Assembly (NCBI RefSeq): GCF_008704495.1 | Contig: NZ_CP023699.1 | Location: 248,001 to 312,000, forward strand | DNA from: Streptomyces kanamyceticus | Lineage (GTDB): Bacteria; Actinomycetota; Actinomycetes; Streptomycetales; Streptomycetaceae | Length of the DNA: 64,000 bases | Direction of reading: 5' to 3' | Shown here: piece after piece, positions 1-8,277 of the stretch | Position numbering within the stretch: position 1 is the first letter of the stretch | Layout: every line of letters begins with the position of its first letter | The notes under the pieces: model-generated | What the model was told of the DNA's origin: nothing | Databases searched by the model: none | The model's input: the letters and a program-made list of their open reading frames with translations, nothing else | Translations under genes and position numbers: made by a program

Positions 1-344
1 CGGCCCTCATCGCGGCGGCGGGCGGCGCCCCCGGATGGGTCGCCATGGTCATCATCGTGCTCGGCGTGATCGTCCACACTCTGGGCGAACTGTGGCACGC
101 CGCCGCCGCGTTCGAGTTGTCCTTCGGCCTCGCCCCGGAACACGCGCAGGGCCAGTACTCGGGGCTGTTCGCCATCGGCCAAGGTCTGTCCAACGCCGTC
201 GGCCCGCCGCTGCTCGGCCTGCTCTGCATCGGCTGGGGCAAGCCGGGCTGGCTCGTCGTGGGAGCCCTCCTGCTCGTCGTCGGCCAGGTCATTCCACTCG
301 TCGTGAGTTGGTCCGACCGCACGCACGCGCGCGTCCCTGGCTGA
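1..344 (+). CDS. MFS transporter, C-terminal end (5' truncated by window)
   Basis: The frame is open from position 3 to a TGA at 342-344, so the gene starts outside the window. The roughly 113 visible residues form hydrophobic helices with a loop ending GLSNAVGPPLLGLL, the usual look of the last helices of a major facilitator exporter, followed by a short basic tail. The substrate cannot be told from this fragment. It converges on the SDR gene that ends at 424. Confidence 0.7.
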   Translation, partial: ALIAAAGGAPGWVAMVIIVLGVIVHTLGELWHAAAAFELSFGLAPEHAQGQYSGLFAIGQGLSNAVGPPLLGLLCIGWGKPGWLVVGALLLVVGQVIPLVVSWSDRTHARVPG

Positions 345-423
345 CTGGCCGACGTCGACCAGGTGCCCGCCCACGCGGCGGGCACCTGCCAGCTGCGGAT
401 CCGCCGCAACCGCCCGAGGGTCC

Positions 424-1152
424 TCAGGCCGCCGTCAGTGCCGCAAGGGCACGGTCCATCGCGGCGTTGAACTCCTCCGGCGCCAGCGGCAGCCGGGACT
501 TGACGTCCCGGCTCCACTGGTCGGCGAGGACCTCCCCCAAGCCCGCCTCGACACCGTCGAGTGCCGCGTCGGCCAGATCCGACGGCGCGAGCTTGGCCAC
601 GGGCCAGCCCGCGGCCATGTCGGTGTCGGCCAGGCCGAGGTGCACCGCTGTCACGAGCGTGCCCTGCCCGGCGAGCTCCAGGCGGACGCCGTTGGTCATG
701 GCCCAGGCCGCGGCCTTGGTCAGGTGGTAGGCGCCTGCGCCCTTCCCTCCGAACCACGACATGGCGGAGAGGACGTTGACGATCGCGCCCCCGCCGTTCC
801 CGGCGAGCGTCGGCGCGAACTCCCGGATCATTCCCAGGTGGCCGAACACGTTGGTCTCCAGCTCGTGCCGCACCGCGTCCAGCGAACCGGTCACCAGGTC
901 GGTCCCCGTCTGGATCCCCGCGTTGTTGACGAGCAGCGAGACGTCCGGGGCAGCCTCGGCGGCAGCCCTGACGGATGCGGGATCGGCGATGTCCAGGGGC
1001 AGTACCTCGACCCCGGGCAGGTCCACGGTCTCCGGCCGACGGGCCGTCGCGTAGACCTTGCGGGCGCCCCGTTCGAGCAGGCGCTGGGCGAAGGCGCGGC
1101 CCAGGCCGCGGTTGGCTCCGGTGACAAGGGCAACTGAGTTGTTGATGTCCAT
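424..1152 (-). CDS. SDR-family NAD(P)-dependent oxidoreductase
   Basis: This is a classical short-chain dehydrogenase of 242 residues. It has the Rossmann motif TGANRGLG at residues 11-18, NNAG in the middle, and a catalytic Ser followed by YHLTK (Tyr and Lys). The start is set at the ATG ending at 1152 (MDINNSVAL), right before the Rossmann fold. An upstream in-frame codon at 1191 would add 13 residues without homology and would run across the operator palindrome. The gene is divergent from a MerR regulator, and the palindrome at 1168-1187 lies between them, so the regulator probably controls this enzyme. The substrate is unknown. Confidence 0.85.
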   Translation of the reverse strand: MDINNSVALVTGANRGLGRAFAQRLLERGARKVYATARRPETVDLPGVEVLPLDIADPASVRAAAEAAPDVSLLVNNAGIQTGTDLVTGSLDAVRHELETNVFGHLGMIREFAPTLAGNGGGAIVNVLSAMSWFGGKGAGAYHLTKAAAWAMTNGVRLELAGQGTLVTAVHLGLADTDMAAGWPVAKLAPSDLADAALDGVEAGLGEVLADQWSRDVKSRLPLAPEEFNAAMDRALAALTAA

Positions 1153-1167
1153 GCCCGGTACGCTAAA

Positions 1168-1187
1168 ACCTGACGTTGACGTCAGAG
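1168..1187. promoter_or_regulatory. Palindromic operator between SDR gene and MerR gene
   Basis: A perfect inverted repeat CTGACGT-TG-ACGTCAG lies at 1170-1185, flanked by CC and AGG. Such a short dyad between divergent genes is the usual binding-site layout of MerR-family regulators, which bind between the -35 and -10 elements. Binding by the neighbouring MerR protein is inferred. Confidence 0.6.
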
Positions 1188-1226
1188 GCAAGTGCTGGTC
1201 GTCAGGGCCGGAGGAGAACCATCACC

Positions 1227-1604
1227 ATGACCATCACCAAGGCAGCGCCCGAGCGGCTGATCCGCATCGGCGAGGTGGCACGGGGTGCCGGTGTCTCGGT
1301 ACGCGCCGTGCGCTACTACGAGCAGCAGGGGCTGCTCATCCCGGAGCGCAGCCCCTCCGGCCAGCGCCTCTACCGGCAGGACGCGATCCCCCTGGTCCGC
1401 TTCTTCCAGCAGATGTTCGCCGCCGGCCTGACCAGCCGAAGGATCACCGAACTCCTGCCGTGCTGGGACTCCGGGCACACCGACGCCGAGCAACGAGCCA
1501 TGCTGCGCGCCGAGCGCGACCGCATCCAGGCCAAGGTCGACGACCTGCAGGCCGCCCTGGACCGCCTCGACGAGGTCATCGCGATCACGGACTCGCACCC
1601 GTAG
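1227..1604 (+). CDS. MerR-family transcriptional regulator
   Basis: This 125-residue protein has the MerR winged helix at residues 10-80 (RIGEVARGAGVSVRAVRYYE, then ERSPSGQRLYR) and a dimerisation coiled coil at the C-terminus. No metal-binding cysteine pattern is seen, so it is probably of the drug- or metabolite-sensing type. The ATG at 1227 is chosen because GGAGGAG precedes it at 1210-1216. An open frame from 1176 would run through the operator. It is divergent from the SDR dehydrogenase, its likely target. Confidence 0.88.
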   Translation: MTITKAAPERLIRIGEVARGAGVSVRAVRYYEQQGLLIPERSPSGQRLYRQDAIPLVRFFQQMFAAGLTSRRITELLPCWDSGHTDAEQRAMLRAERDRIQAKVDDLQAALDRLDEVIAITDSHP

Positions 1605-1647
1605 GCGCGGTCGGAGCTTCGAGCCGGACGAGCCCATGTCTCGCTGC

Positions 1648-3870
1648 TCATCGCAGATCCTTGGAGCGGAGCCAGGTGCGGATGGCTTCAATGTGTTGAG
1701 CCTTGCTCTCGAGCGGCAGCCAGTGTCCTGCGGGCACCCGGGCCACGGTGAGATCCGCGCAGGCCGCGCGCATCGGGTCGCCTTGGCGGTTTCCCGAGAT
1801 GTTGCAGATCGCGTCCCACTCGCCGTTGACGAACAGCACCGGCTGCGTCAGGCGCCCGCCGTCGGGGGCTTTGCGCGCGTAAGCGATGTTGGCGTCGTCG
1901 TTCGTGTACCACGCGGAGGGAGGACGAAAGCCGTGAGTGGCGAACGCCTGCACCAGGGTGTCGAAGTCCGCCGGTGGCCAGAGAGCCGGATCGGCAGGCG
2001 TCGGCGGTGCGTGGTGAGCGGCGCCGAAGCGTCCGCCGTCGCGTGTGACCGTGGCCGTCGGTGAGATGGCGCCGATCGCGGCGGGGCTGCCCGGTTGATA
2101 GACCGATGCCAGCGTTGCCGCCGGAGCCGCGTCAAGGTCGGCGACCGCCGCTTCGAAGTGTGTCGTGTAGTAGCGGTAGTAGTCCCACTGTCCGTCCGGA
2201 TACCGGTCGGCCGGGTAGAGCTGACGGTCGACCAGGGGTACGAGCGTGGCCAGGCCGTTGGCGGTGGGGTAGTAGGCCCACGAGGTCAACACCACGCCGC
2301 GGCACCGCTCCGGCTCGTGTGCGGCCACTGCTCCCGCCACGACGCTGCCCCAGTCGTGGCCGATCCAGACCGCGGTTGTGCCGCCGAGATGTTCGTGGAG
2401 CTCCGTCAGGTCCATCACGACCTCCTCGACGGTGTAGGCGTCGGTGTCCGCCGGGGCGGAGGATTCGCCGTACCCGCGCAGATCGGGCGCGACGCAGTGC
2501 CACCCGTCGGCAGCGAACGCCTCCATCTGGGCCCGCCACAACAACCCGATGCCCGGCCACCCGTGGAGGAAGAACATCAGCGGTCCATCGGCCGGTCCGC
2601 TCTCCAGGTAGTGCGTGGTGTGGCGAGGCGTGCCGAAACCGCGCGCGACCAACGGCGGTGCGATGTCGCGCCGGACATCGTCCTCGCCGTCCCGTCGACG
2701 CGCGTGGGCGGTCCCGGCAACGAGAGCGAACAGGACCAATGCGATGTCCACGGCTCCATACACGACGGCTGTCGGTTCGAGCCCGAATCGCTCGACAGCG
2801 AGTCCGGCCGCGAGCGCAGGCACGCTGAAGGCGAGATAGCTGACGATGTACATCGTCGCGAACACCTGACCCCGTCGGGTGCTCGGTGCCGCCTCACCGA
2901 GGGCATGGACGGCGGACCGGAACGTCGCCCCGAACCCGAATCCCGCGATCAGCGACCCGATGACGTAGAGCGGCAGTACACCCGTCGGCATGGCCGCGAT
3001 GGTGACCAGGACGCCGATGGCGAGGGGCCCGAGGCCGAACCATGCGCGGTGTCGTGGCGGAGCGAAGGCCGACGCGACAGTGCCCGCCGTCCCCGCGACG
3101 AAGAAGACGCCGAGGATGACGCCCACGGCGAAGTGGCTGTGCACGTCGAGGACGGTGGTGAGGATCGACGATCCGAGCGAGAGGTACAGGCCGCCAAGGG
3201 CCCACGTCGCACTGATCGACGGCAGCAGTGCGACGAAGACCGGCCGCGTGGCCCGCGGGAGTTGAGCGCTGGGCAGCAATGACCGCCACATCGTTTCCCG
3301 GGTCGGCGCGTCGGATCGAGCTTTCTCGGGGACCAGCCAGACGAGTGCCGCGAGCACCAGGTACACGACGGCGAGGATCCAGAAGACGAGTTGGCGGGGC
3401 AGCGGCGCGAACTCCACCAAGGCTCCGGCGAGGACGGCGCCGATCGCTATCCCCAAGGAAGGGACCGCGCTGCTGACGGTCGAGCCGAGCCGGGGGTTCG
3501 GCGCGGACTCCATGATCAGGGCTGTGGTGGCGCCGGCGGCTGTCCCCACGGCAAGCCCCTGCACAATGCGCGCGGCCATCAGGCCGCCGACGCCTGTGGC
3601 GACGGCGAAGAGCAGCATGCCCAGCGCGAGCAGCACCAGGGCACCGCAGGCGACAGGCCGACGGCCCACCCGGTCGGAGATCGATCCGACGGTCAACAGG
3701 GCGGCGAGCAGGGCGAAGACGTAGACGGCGAAAACGACCGTCAAGGTGAACGTGGAGAGGTCCCACTGGCGCTGGTAGACCGGGTAGAGGGGGGACGGCG
3801 CCGAAGCGGCCGTGAGCGTGGCCGCGCCCACGGCCCCGGCCAGGAAGAACGAAACCGAACGGTTGAGCAC
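1648..3870 (-). CDS. MFS transporter fused to an epoxide-hydrolase-like alpha/beta hydrolase
   Basis: One frame encodes two proteins normally found apart. Residues 1-395 are an MFS exporter with motif A (SDRVGRRP) and many hydrophobic helices. Residues from about 405 to 740 are an alpha/beta hydrolase of the soluble epoxide hydrolase type, with HGWPG (oxyanion loop), GHDWGS (nucleophile Asp) and a late GHWLP (catalytic His). The linker is about ten charged residues. The GTG start at 3870 is preceded by GGAGG; a longer frame from 4137 would overlap the divergent TetR gene. The fusion would tether the hydrolase to the membrane on the cytoplasmic side. An ATG in another frame at the join (2676-2678) suggests two genes could have been merged by an indel or a base-calling error. 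The TetR gene next door probably regulates it. Confidence 0.75.
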   Translation of the reverse strand: MLNRSVSFFLAGAVGAATLTAASAPSPLYPVYQRQWDLSTFTLTVVFAVYVFALLAALLTVGSISDRVGRRPVACGALVLLALGMLLFAVATGVGGLMAARIVQGLAVGTAAGATTALIMESAPNPRLGSTVSSAVPSLGIAIGAVLAGALVEFAPLPRQLVFWILAVVYLVLAALVWLVPEKARSDAPTRETMWRSLLPSAQLPRATRPVFVALLPSISATWALGGLYLSLGSSILTTVLDVHSHFAVGVILGVFFVAGTAGTVASAFAPPRHRAWFGLGPLAIGVLVTIAAMPTGVLPLYVIGSLIAGFGFGATFRSAVHALGEAAPSTRRGQVFATMYIVSYLAFSVPALAAGLAVERFGLEPTAVVYGAVDIALVLFALVAGTAHARRRDGEDDVRRDIAPPLVARGFGTPRHTTHYLESGPADGPLMFFLHGWPGIGLLWRAQMEAFAADGWHCVAPDLRGYGESSAPADTDAYTVEEVVMDLTELHEHLGGTTAVWIGHDWGSVVAGAVAAHEPERCRGVVLTSWAYYPTANGLATLVPLVDRQLYPADRYPDGQWDYYRYYTTHFEAAVADLDAAPAATLASVYQPGSPAAIGAISPTATVTRDGGRFGAAHHAPPTPADPALWPPADFDTLVQAFATHGFRPPSAWYTNDDANIAYARKAPDGGRLTQPVLFVNGEWDAICNISGNRQGDPMRAACADLTVARVPAGHWLPLESKAQHIEAIRTWLRSKDLR

Positions 3871-3884
3871 GCGACCTCCATCGA

Positions 3885-3904
3885 AAAGCAAAAGCCTTTG
3901 CTTT
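3885..3904. promoter_or_regulatory. TetR operator 1 (AAAGCAAA-N4-TTTGCTTT)
   Basis: A perfect inverted repeat with 8-bp arms around AGCC lies just upstream of the GTG of the MFS-hydrolase gene. Its core GCAAA-N4-TTTGC is repeated at 3931-3944, which supports a real operator for the divergent TetR regulator. Confidence 0.65.
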
Positions 3905-3930
3905 AACCCTGGCGGCCCAGCATAGTAGAA

Positions 3931-3944
3931 GCAAAGATCTTTGC
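3931..3944. promoter_or_regulatory. TetR operator 2 (GCAAAGATCTTTGC)
   Basis: This perfect 14-bp palindrome starts 27 bp upstream of the TetR start codon and shares the half-site GCAAA with operator 1. Autoregulation is inferred. Confidence 0.65.
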
Positions 3945-3957
3945 GTATGCTGGTGGC

Positions 3958-4521
3958 GTGTCTCACCATGCAGCCGCCAGCCGCCCCGGAGGGCGGAGCA
4001 GTCGAGTACTGGCCGCGATCTACACCTCGGTCGGTGAACTCGTGGGCGAGGGCGCCGAAAGGATCACGTTTCCCGTGGTCGCCGAACGGGCCGGGGTCAA
4101 CCCGACGACGCTCTACCGACGCTGGGACAGCGTCCACGCCCTCCTTGAGGAAGTCGCTGTCGCCGCCCTGACTCGGGACGGTGAGTCAGCGCCCGACACC
4201 GGATCCCTCCAGCAGGATCTGACCGAGTGGGCGCAGGTCATCGCCCGCGACATCACGCGTCCCCACCGAGCCCGGTACCTGCGCGCGATGGTGTCGGCCC
4301 GCACCGAGACCGTCGCGAGTTGCCCGGTCACGGAGAAACGGCGCGAGCAGGCGTCGCAGGTGGTGAGCCGGGCCCGCGAACGCGGTGAGAAGGCACCGAG
4401 CGTCCCGCAGATCCTCGACCACGTCATCGCGCCTCTGTACCACCACGTCGTCTTCGCCTTGCCCGTCGATCGCGAGTACGCGCGACGTCTGGTCCGCGAT
4501 GTGCTGGCCATGGCTGAGTGA
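3958..4521 (+). CDS. TetR/AcrR-family regulator
   Basis: This 187-residue regulator has an N-terminal helix-turn-helix around FPVVAERAGVNPTTLYRRW, the core TetR signature, and a helical ligand domain with a TetR_C-type tail. Translation probably starts at GTG 3958; the ribosome site is weak. It is divergent from the MFS-hydrolase fusion, and the two GCAAA-N4-TTTGC palindromes lie in the gap, so it is probably a local repressor of the efflux/hydrolase gene and of itself. Confidence 0.85.
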   Translation: MSHHAAASRPGGRSSRVLAAIYTSVGELVGEGAERITFPVVAERAGVNPTTLYRRWDSVHALLEEVAVAALTRDGESAPDTGSLQQDLTEWAQVIARDITRPHRARYLRAMVSARTETVASCPVTEKRREQASQVVSRARERGEKAPSVPQILDHVIAPLYHHVVFALPVDREYARRLVRDVLAMAE

Positions 4522-4539
4522 CAGGCCGTCCCGCACGGT

Positions 4540-4556
4540 CTGGGGGAAATCCCCAG
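4540..4556 (+). terminator. Short hairpin after the TetR gene
   Basis: CTGGGG-GAAAT-CCCCAG forms a 6-bp stem 18 bp after the TetR stop codon. It has no T-run, so it is a weak terminator candidate before the ABC operon. Confidence 0.3.
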
Positions 4557-4657
4557 AGGGGACGGAGGAAAGCAGCGTTCCGGCCGAGGGGCCCGCATCC
4601 CTAGCGTGAGGTGCGGTTGACCGCGTCGGATGCGCGGCCGTGCGGCAGGGAGTTGCG

Positions 4658-5392
4658 ATGATCGAGGCCCAGGGGCTCACCAAACGGTACGGACCCACCG
4701 TCGCCGTCGACGCGTTGAGTTTCGACGTGCTGCCAGGAGCCGTGACCGGCTTCCTCGGGCCCAACGGGTCCGGCAAGTCGACCACGATGCGCATGATCAT
4801 GGGCCTGGACCGGCCCGACGCGGGGCAGGCCAGGATCCACGGCCTGCCGTACGGGGAGCTGCGCTGGCCCGCGCGTGAGGTGGGCGCGCTCCTGGAGGCG
4901 CGCACCTTCCATCCGGGGCGCACCGCGGCCCAGCACCTGACCGCGCTCGCGGCCGCCGGGGGCATCGCGCGGAGCCGGGTCGACGAGGTGCTCGACGTCG
5001 TCGGGCTCGGCCACGTCGCGGGGCGGCGGGCCGGGACGTACTCCCTGGGCATGGCGCAACGGCTCGGCATCGCCGCCGCGCTCCTCGGCGATCCCGGCGT
5101 GCTGCTCTTCGACGAACCGGTCAACGGCCTCGATCCGGAGGGCGTGCGGTGGATCAGGGAGCTGATGAAGTCCCTGGCCGCCGAGGGCCGCACCGTCCTG
5201 CTCTCCAGCCACCTGATCAGCGAAATGGCGCTCACCGCCGACCACTTGGTGGTGATCGGGCAGGGCAGGCTGCTCGCCGACACCTCCGTGCGCGAACTGA
5301 CCGCCCGCGGCGCCTCCCTGGAGGAGGCCTTCTTCACGCTGACCGCCGCGCCGGGGACGGCCTCCGCGGCGCGGAAGGGGGTGTCCCGATGA
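4658..5392 (+). CDS. ABC transporter ATP-binding protein (drug-export type)
   Basis: A 244-residue ATPase with Walker A GPNGSGKST near residue 38, a Q-loop region, signature YSLGMAQRLG, Walker B LLFDEPVNGLD and switch His in SSHLISE. The short C-terminus and the YSLGM signature place it with the exporters linked to bacitracin/lantibiotic-type resistance. The ATG at 4658 follows AGGGAG. It is the first gene of a four-gene operon; its stop overlaps the start of the permease in ATGA, so the two are translationally coupled. Confidence 0.88.
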   Translation: MIEAQGLTKRYGPTVAVDALSFDVLPGAVTGFLGPNGSGKSTTMRMIMGLDRPDAGQARIHGLPYGELRWPAREVGALLEARTFHPGRTAAQHLTALAAAGGIARSRVDEVLDVVGLGHVAGRRAGTYSLGMAQRLGIAAALLGDPGVLLFDEPVNGLDPEGVRWIRELMKSLAAEGRTVLLSSHLISEMALTADHLVVIGQGRLLADTSVRELTARGASLEEAFFTLTAAPGTASAARKGVSR

Positions 5393-6198
5393 GTACGGCA
5401 GCACCCGCGTGGCAGCGCGAGACGCGCGTTCCCGCCGGGCACTACGGATTCGGGCACGCGGCCCGCATGGAGTGGATCAAACTGCGGAGCCTGCGGTCGA
5501 CCTGCTGGTCGCTGCTGCTCGTGGTGGGGTCCATGGTGGCCATCGGTGTCGTCACCATGGCCAACACCAAGGCGCCGAGCCCCGACAAGGCCGCCGCCTT
5601 CGATCCGACCAACAACGTCCTCGCGGGCGTCGCCGTCGGGCAGCTCCTCATCGGCGTACTCGGCGTGCTCGTCGTCACCGGGGAGTACGCGTCGGGAACG
5701 ATCCGCTCCACCCTGGCCGCCGTCCCCGACCGGCGTCTCGTCCTGACGGCGAAGGCGTCCGTGTACGGCGCGCTCTCGCTCGCCGTGGGCGAGGCCGTCA
5801 GCCTCGTGACGTTCGTCGCCGGGCGGGCCGCGCTCGGCGACGGCGTGCCGCGCCCCTCGCTCGGGGACGCCGGGGTGCTGCGCGCGGTGCTGATGTCCGG
5901 CGCCTACCTCGCGATGGTCGGGCTCATCGGCATCGGGATCGGCGCCATCACCCGGCACACCGCGAGCGCGATCGGTGCGCTCGTCGGCATCACCTTCGTG
6001 CTGCCCGCGGTGATCGGCGGCGTCTCGGGCACGACCGTCGCCAAGTTCTTCCCGACGATGATCGCGGGCAACTCCCTCGCGGTCGCCAAGCCGGTGTCCG
6101 ACATGCTCTCGCCGTGGACCGGGTTCGGGGTGCTGTGTCTGTACACGGCCGCGGCGCTCGCCGTCGGCGGACGTCTGCTGATCCGCAGGGACGCCTGA
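5389..6198 (+). CDS. ABC transporter permease
   Basis: A 269-residue membrane protein with about six hydrophobic segments, one near residues 45-65 and the last before the C-terminal RRDA. The GEYASGTIRSTL segment is typical of ABC-2 type permeases paired with short ATPases. It overlaps the ATPase gene by 4 bp and is followed 80 bp later by a histidine kinase gene. The substrate is unknown; the context suggests antibiotic or peptide export under two-component control. Confidence 0.85.
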   Translation: MSTAAPAWQRETRVPAGHYGFGHAARMEWIKLRSLRSTCWSLLLVVGSMVAIGVVTMANTKAPSPDKAAAFDPTNNVLAGVAVGQLLIGVLGVLVVTGEYASGTIRSTLAAVPDRRLVLTAKASVYGALSLAVGEAVSLVTFVAGRAALGDGVPRPSLGDAGVLRAVLMSGAYLAMVGLIGIGIGAITRHTASAIGALVGITFVLPAVIGGVSGTTVAKFFPTMIAGNSLAVAKPVSDMLSPWTGFGVLCLYTAAALAVGGRLLIRRDA

Positions 6199-6278
6199 AG
6201 CGGCGGTCGTGGGAGCACGAGGGACACAGCGCGGCAAGGCAACGAAGAAGAACGAAGACCACAGGGAAACTGAACCCC

Positions 6279-7595
6279 ATGCACCTGCACGAAACCGTCC
6301 GCACCGCGCTCCGCGCCCCCTTCACCCGGCGGGCGTGGGCCGAGGCGGCGTACTGCCTGGCCGGGTTCCCGCTGGGCGTCACGGGCGGGGTGGTCCTCGC
6401 CGTGCTCCTCGCCCTCGGCGCCGGGCTCACGGCCTCGCTGGTGCTCGCCGTGGTGGGCGTCCTGCTGCTCATCGTCTCGCTGCGGCTTGCCCGCGGGCTC
6501 GGCGGCGTCCACCGCCGGCTCGCCGCCGCACTGCTCGGCGAGCGGACGCCCGCGCCGCCGCCGTTCCGTCCCGGCGACGGCTTCGTCGGCCGTCTCGACG
6601 CGCGGCTGCGGGACGGCACGGGCTGGCGGGCCGCTGCGTACGTCCTCACGAAGCTGCCGGTCGGCGTGGTCGGGGGGTACGCCGTGCTCTGGTGGGTCTC
6701 CGGTCTGGTGAACCTCACCGCGCCGCCGCGCTGGGCGGTGCTCGGGCAGCAACCCGCCGCGGACGACCCGGAGGGGATGCCGATCGTGACGCCGGTCCCG
6801 TTCGGCGGCCTGCACGCGGACACGTTCGCGGGGACGTTCCTCGCGTTGGCGCTCGGCGTCGGCACGCTGCTGTCCGCGCCCTGGGTGACCAGGATCGTCG
6901 TCGCGGGCGACCGCTGGCTGATCCGGGCGCTGCTCGGTCCCGGGCGCCTCGCCGACCGCGTCAGGGACCTGGAGGAGACCCGGGCGCTCGCCGTGGACGA
7001 CTCGGTGGCGCTGCTGCGCCGCGTCGAGCGCGATCTGCACGACGGCGCGCAGGTCAGGCTCGTCGCGGTGGCGATGGGCCTCGACATGATCAGGGCGCGG
7101 CTCGACGACGGGCACCCGCCGGACGTGGCCCGCGTCCGCCAACTCGTCGACGGCGCGCACCGCAACGCCACCGAGGCACTCACCGAACTCCGTGACCTGG
7201 CCCGCGGCATCCATCCGCCCGCCCTCGACGACGGGCTGCCGGACGCGCTCGCCACCCTCGCCGCGCGTAGCACGGTGCCGGTCGACCTCTCGGCGGACGT
7301 GCCGGTGCGGCCCACCCCGGCGATCGAGACCATCGCGTACTTCTGCGCCGCCGAACTCCTCACCAACGTCATCAAGCACAGCGGCGCGACGCGGGCCTCG
7401 ATCGACGTGACCCGGCGGGACGGGCTGCTGCGGCTCCAGGTCACCGACGACGGGCGGGGTGGCGCGGTGCCCGGCGCGGGCAGCGGTCTGACCGGGCTCG
7501 CGCAGCGCGTCCGTACGGTCGACGGACGCATCGACGTCCGCAGCCCCGACGGCGGTCCGACGAAGGTCACCGTCGAGCTGCCGCTGCGTGCGTGA
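6279..7595 (+). CDS. Sensor histidine kinase (NarL/DesK type)
   Basis: A 438-residue kinase with two pairs of N-terminal transmembrane segments and a DUF-type sensor region, then a HisKA_3 phosphoacceptor helix (VERDLHDGAQVRL, His near residue 257) and a HATPase_c domain with an N-box (ELLTNVIKHS), DDGRGG and GSGLTGL. The ATG at 6279 (MHLHETV) is chosen because the sensor helices start right after it. It is followed 28 bp later by its response regulator and preceded by an ABC transporter. Confidence 0.88.
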   Translation: MHLHETVRTALRAPFTRRAWAEAAYCLAGFPLGVTGGVVLAVLLALGAGLTASLVLAVVGVLLLIVSLRLARGLGGVHRRLAAALLGERTPAPPPFRPGDGFVGRLDARLRDGTGWRAAAYVLTKLPVGVVGGYAVLWWVSGLVNLTAPPRWAVLGQQPAADDPEGMPIVTPVPFGGLHADTFAGTFLALALGVGTLLSAPWVTRIVVAGDRWLIRALLGPGRLADRVRDLEETRALAVDDSVALLRRVERDLHDGAQVRLVAVAMGLDMIRARLDDGHPPDVARVRQLVDGAHRNATEALTELRDLARGIHPPALDDGLPDALATLAARSTVPVDLSADVPVRPTPAIETIAYFCAAELLTNVIKHSGATRASIDVTRRDGLLRLQVTDDGRGGAVPGAGSGLTGLAQRVRTVDGRIDVRSPDGGPTKVTVELPLRA

Positions 7596-7623
7596 GGGCA
7601 GCGGCGGCGGCACCCGTGAGAAC

Positions 7624-8277
7624 ATGCGGGTCATGCGTGTCGTGATCGCCGAGGACGCCGCCGTACTGCGGGAACTGCTGGCCCAGATGCTCGCCGAGCG
7701 CGGGCACGAGATCTGCGCCGCGGTCGGCGACGCGGACGCCCTGCGCGACGCGGTCGCCGTGCACCGCCCTGACGTCACGGTGGTCGACATCCGGATGCCG
7801 CCCAGCCACACCGACGAGGGCCTGCGCGCGGCCATCGATATCCGTGCCGAACACCCGGGCACGGGCGTGCTGTTGTTCTCGCAGTACGTCGAGACGAAGT
7901 ACGCGACCCGGCTGCTCGCGGCGGGTTCCGCGGGCGTCGGCTATCTGCTCAAGGACCGGGTGGCGAACATCGCGGAGTTCACGGACGCGCTGGAACGCGT
8001 GGCGGCGGGCGGCACCGCGCTCGACCCCGAGGTCGTCACACAGCTGGCGGGGGCGAGCCGCCGCGGCGCCGAACTGGCGCCGCTGACGGGCCGGGAGCGC
8101 GAAGTGCTCTCCCTCATGGCGGAGGGCCGCTCCAACGCGGCGATCGCCCAGACGCTCTTCGTCTCGCAGGGCACGGTGGAGAAGCACGTGGCGGCCGTCT
8201 TCGACAAACTCGGCCTGCCGACCTCGCACGACCACAACCGCCGGGTGCTCGCGGTCATCCGGTACCTGCGCTCCTAG
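7624..8277 (+). CDS. LuxR/NarL-family response regulator
   Basis: A 217-residue regulator with a receiver domain (acidic pocket ED near the start, phosphoacceptor Asp in VVDIRMP, Lys in LLKDR) and a C-terminal LuxR-type HTH (LTGREREVLSLMAEGRSNAAIA). It is the partner of the kinase just upstream. Starts at 7624 or 7633 are both possible; the first is used. The stop codon shares the palindrome CTAG with the stop codon of the convergent gene, so the two genes overlap by 4 bp. Confidence 0.88.
   Translation: MRVMRVVIAEDAAVLRELLAQMLAERGHEICAAVGDADALRDAVAVHRPDVTVVDIRMPPSHTDEGLRAAIDIRAEHPGTGVLLFSQYVETKYATRLLAAGSAGVGYLLKDRVANIAEFTDALERVAAGGTALDPEVVTQLAGASRRGAELAPLTGREREVLSLMAEGRSNAAIAQTLFVSQGTVEKHVAAVFDKLGLPTSHDHNRRVLAVIRYLRS

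Noticed and set aside
4186..6237. A 683-residue open frame on the minus strand opposite the ABC transporter genes
   Set aside because: Its text is Arg/Gly/Ala-rich with no domain, and it is antisense to two well-supported genes. High GC leaves long open frames on the opposite strand.
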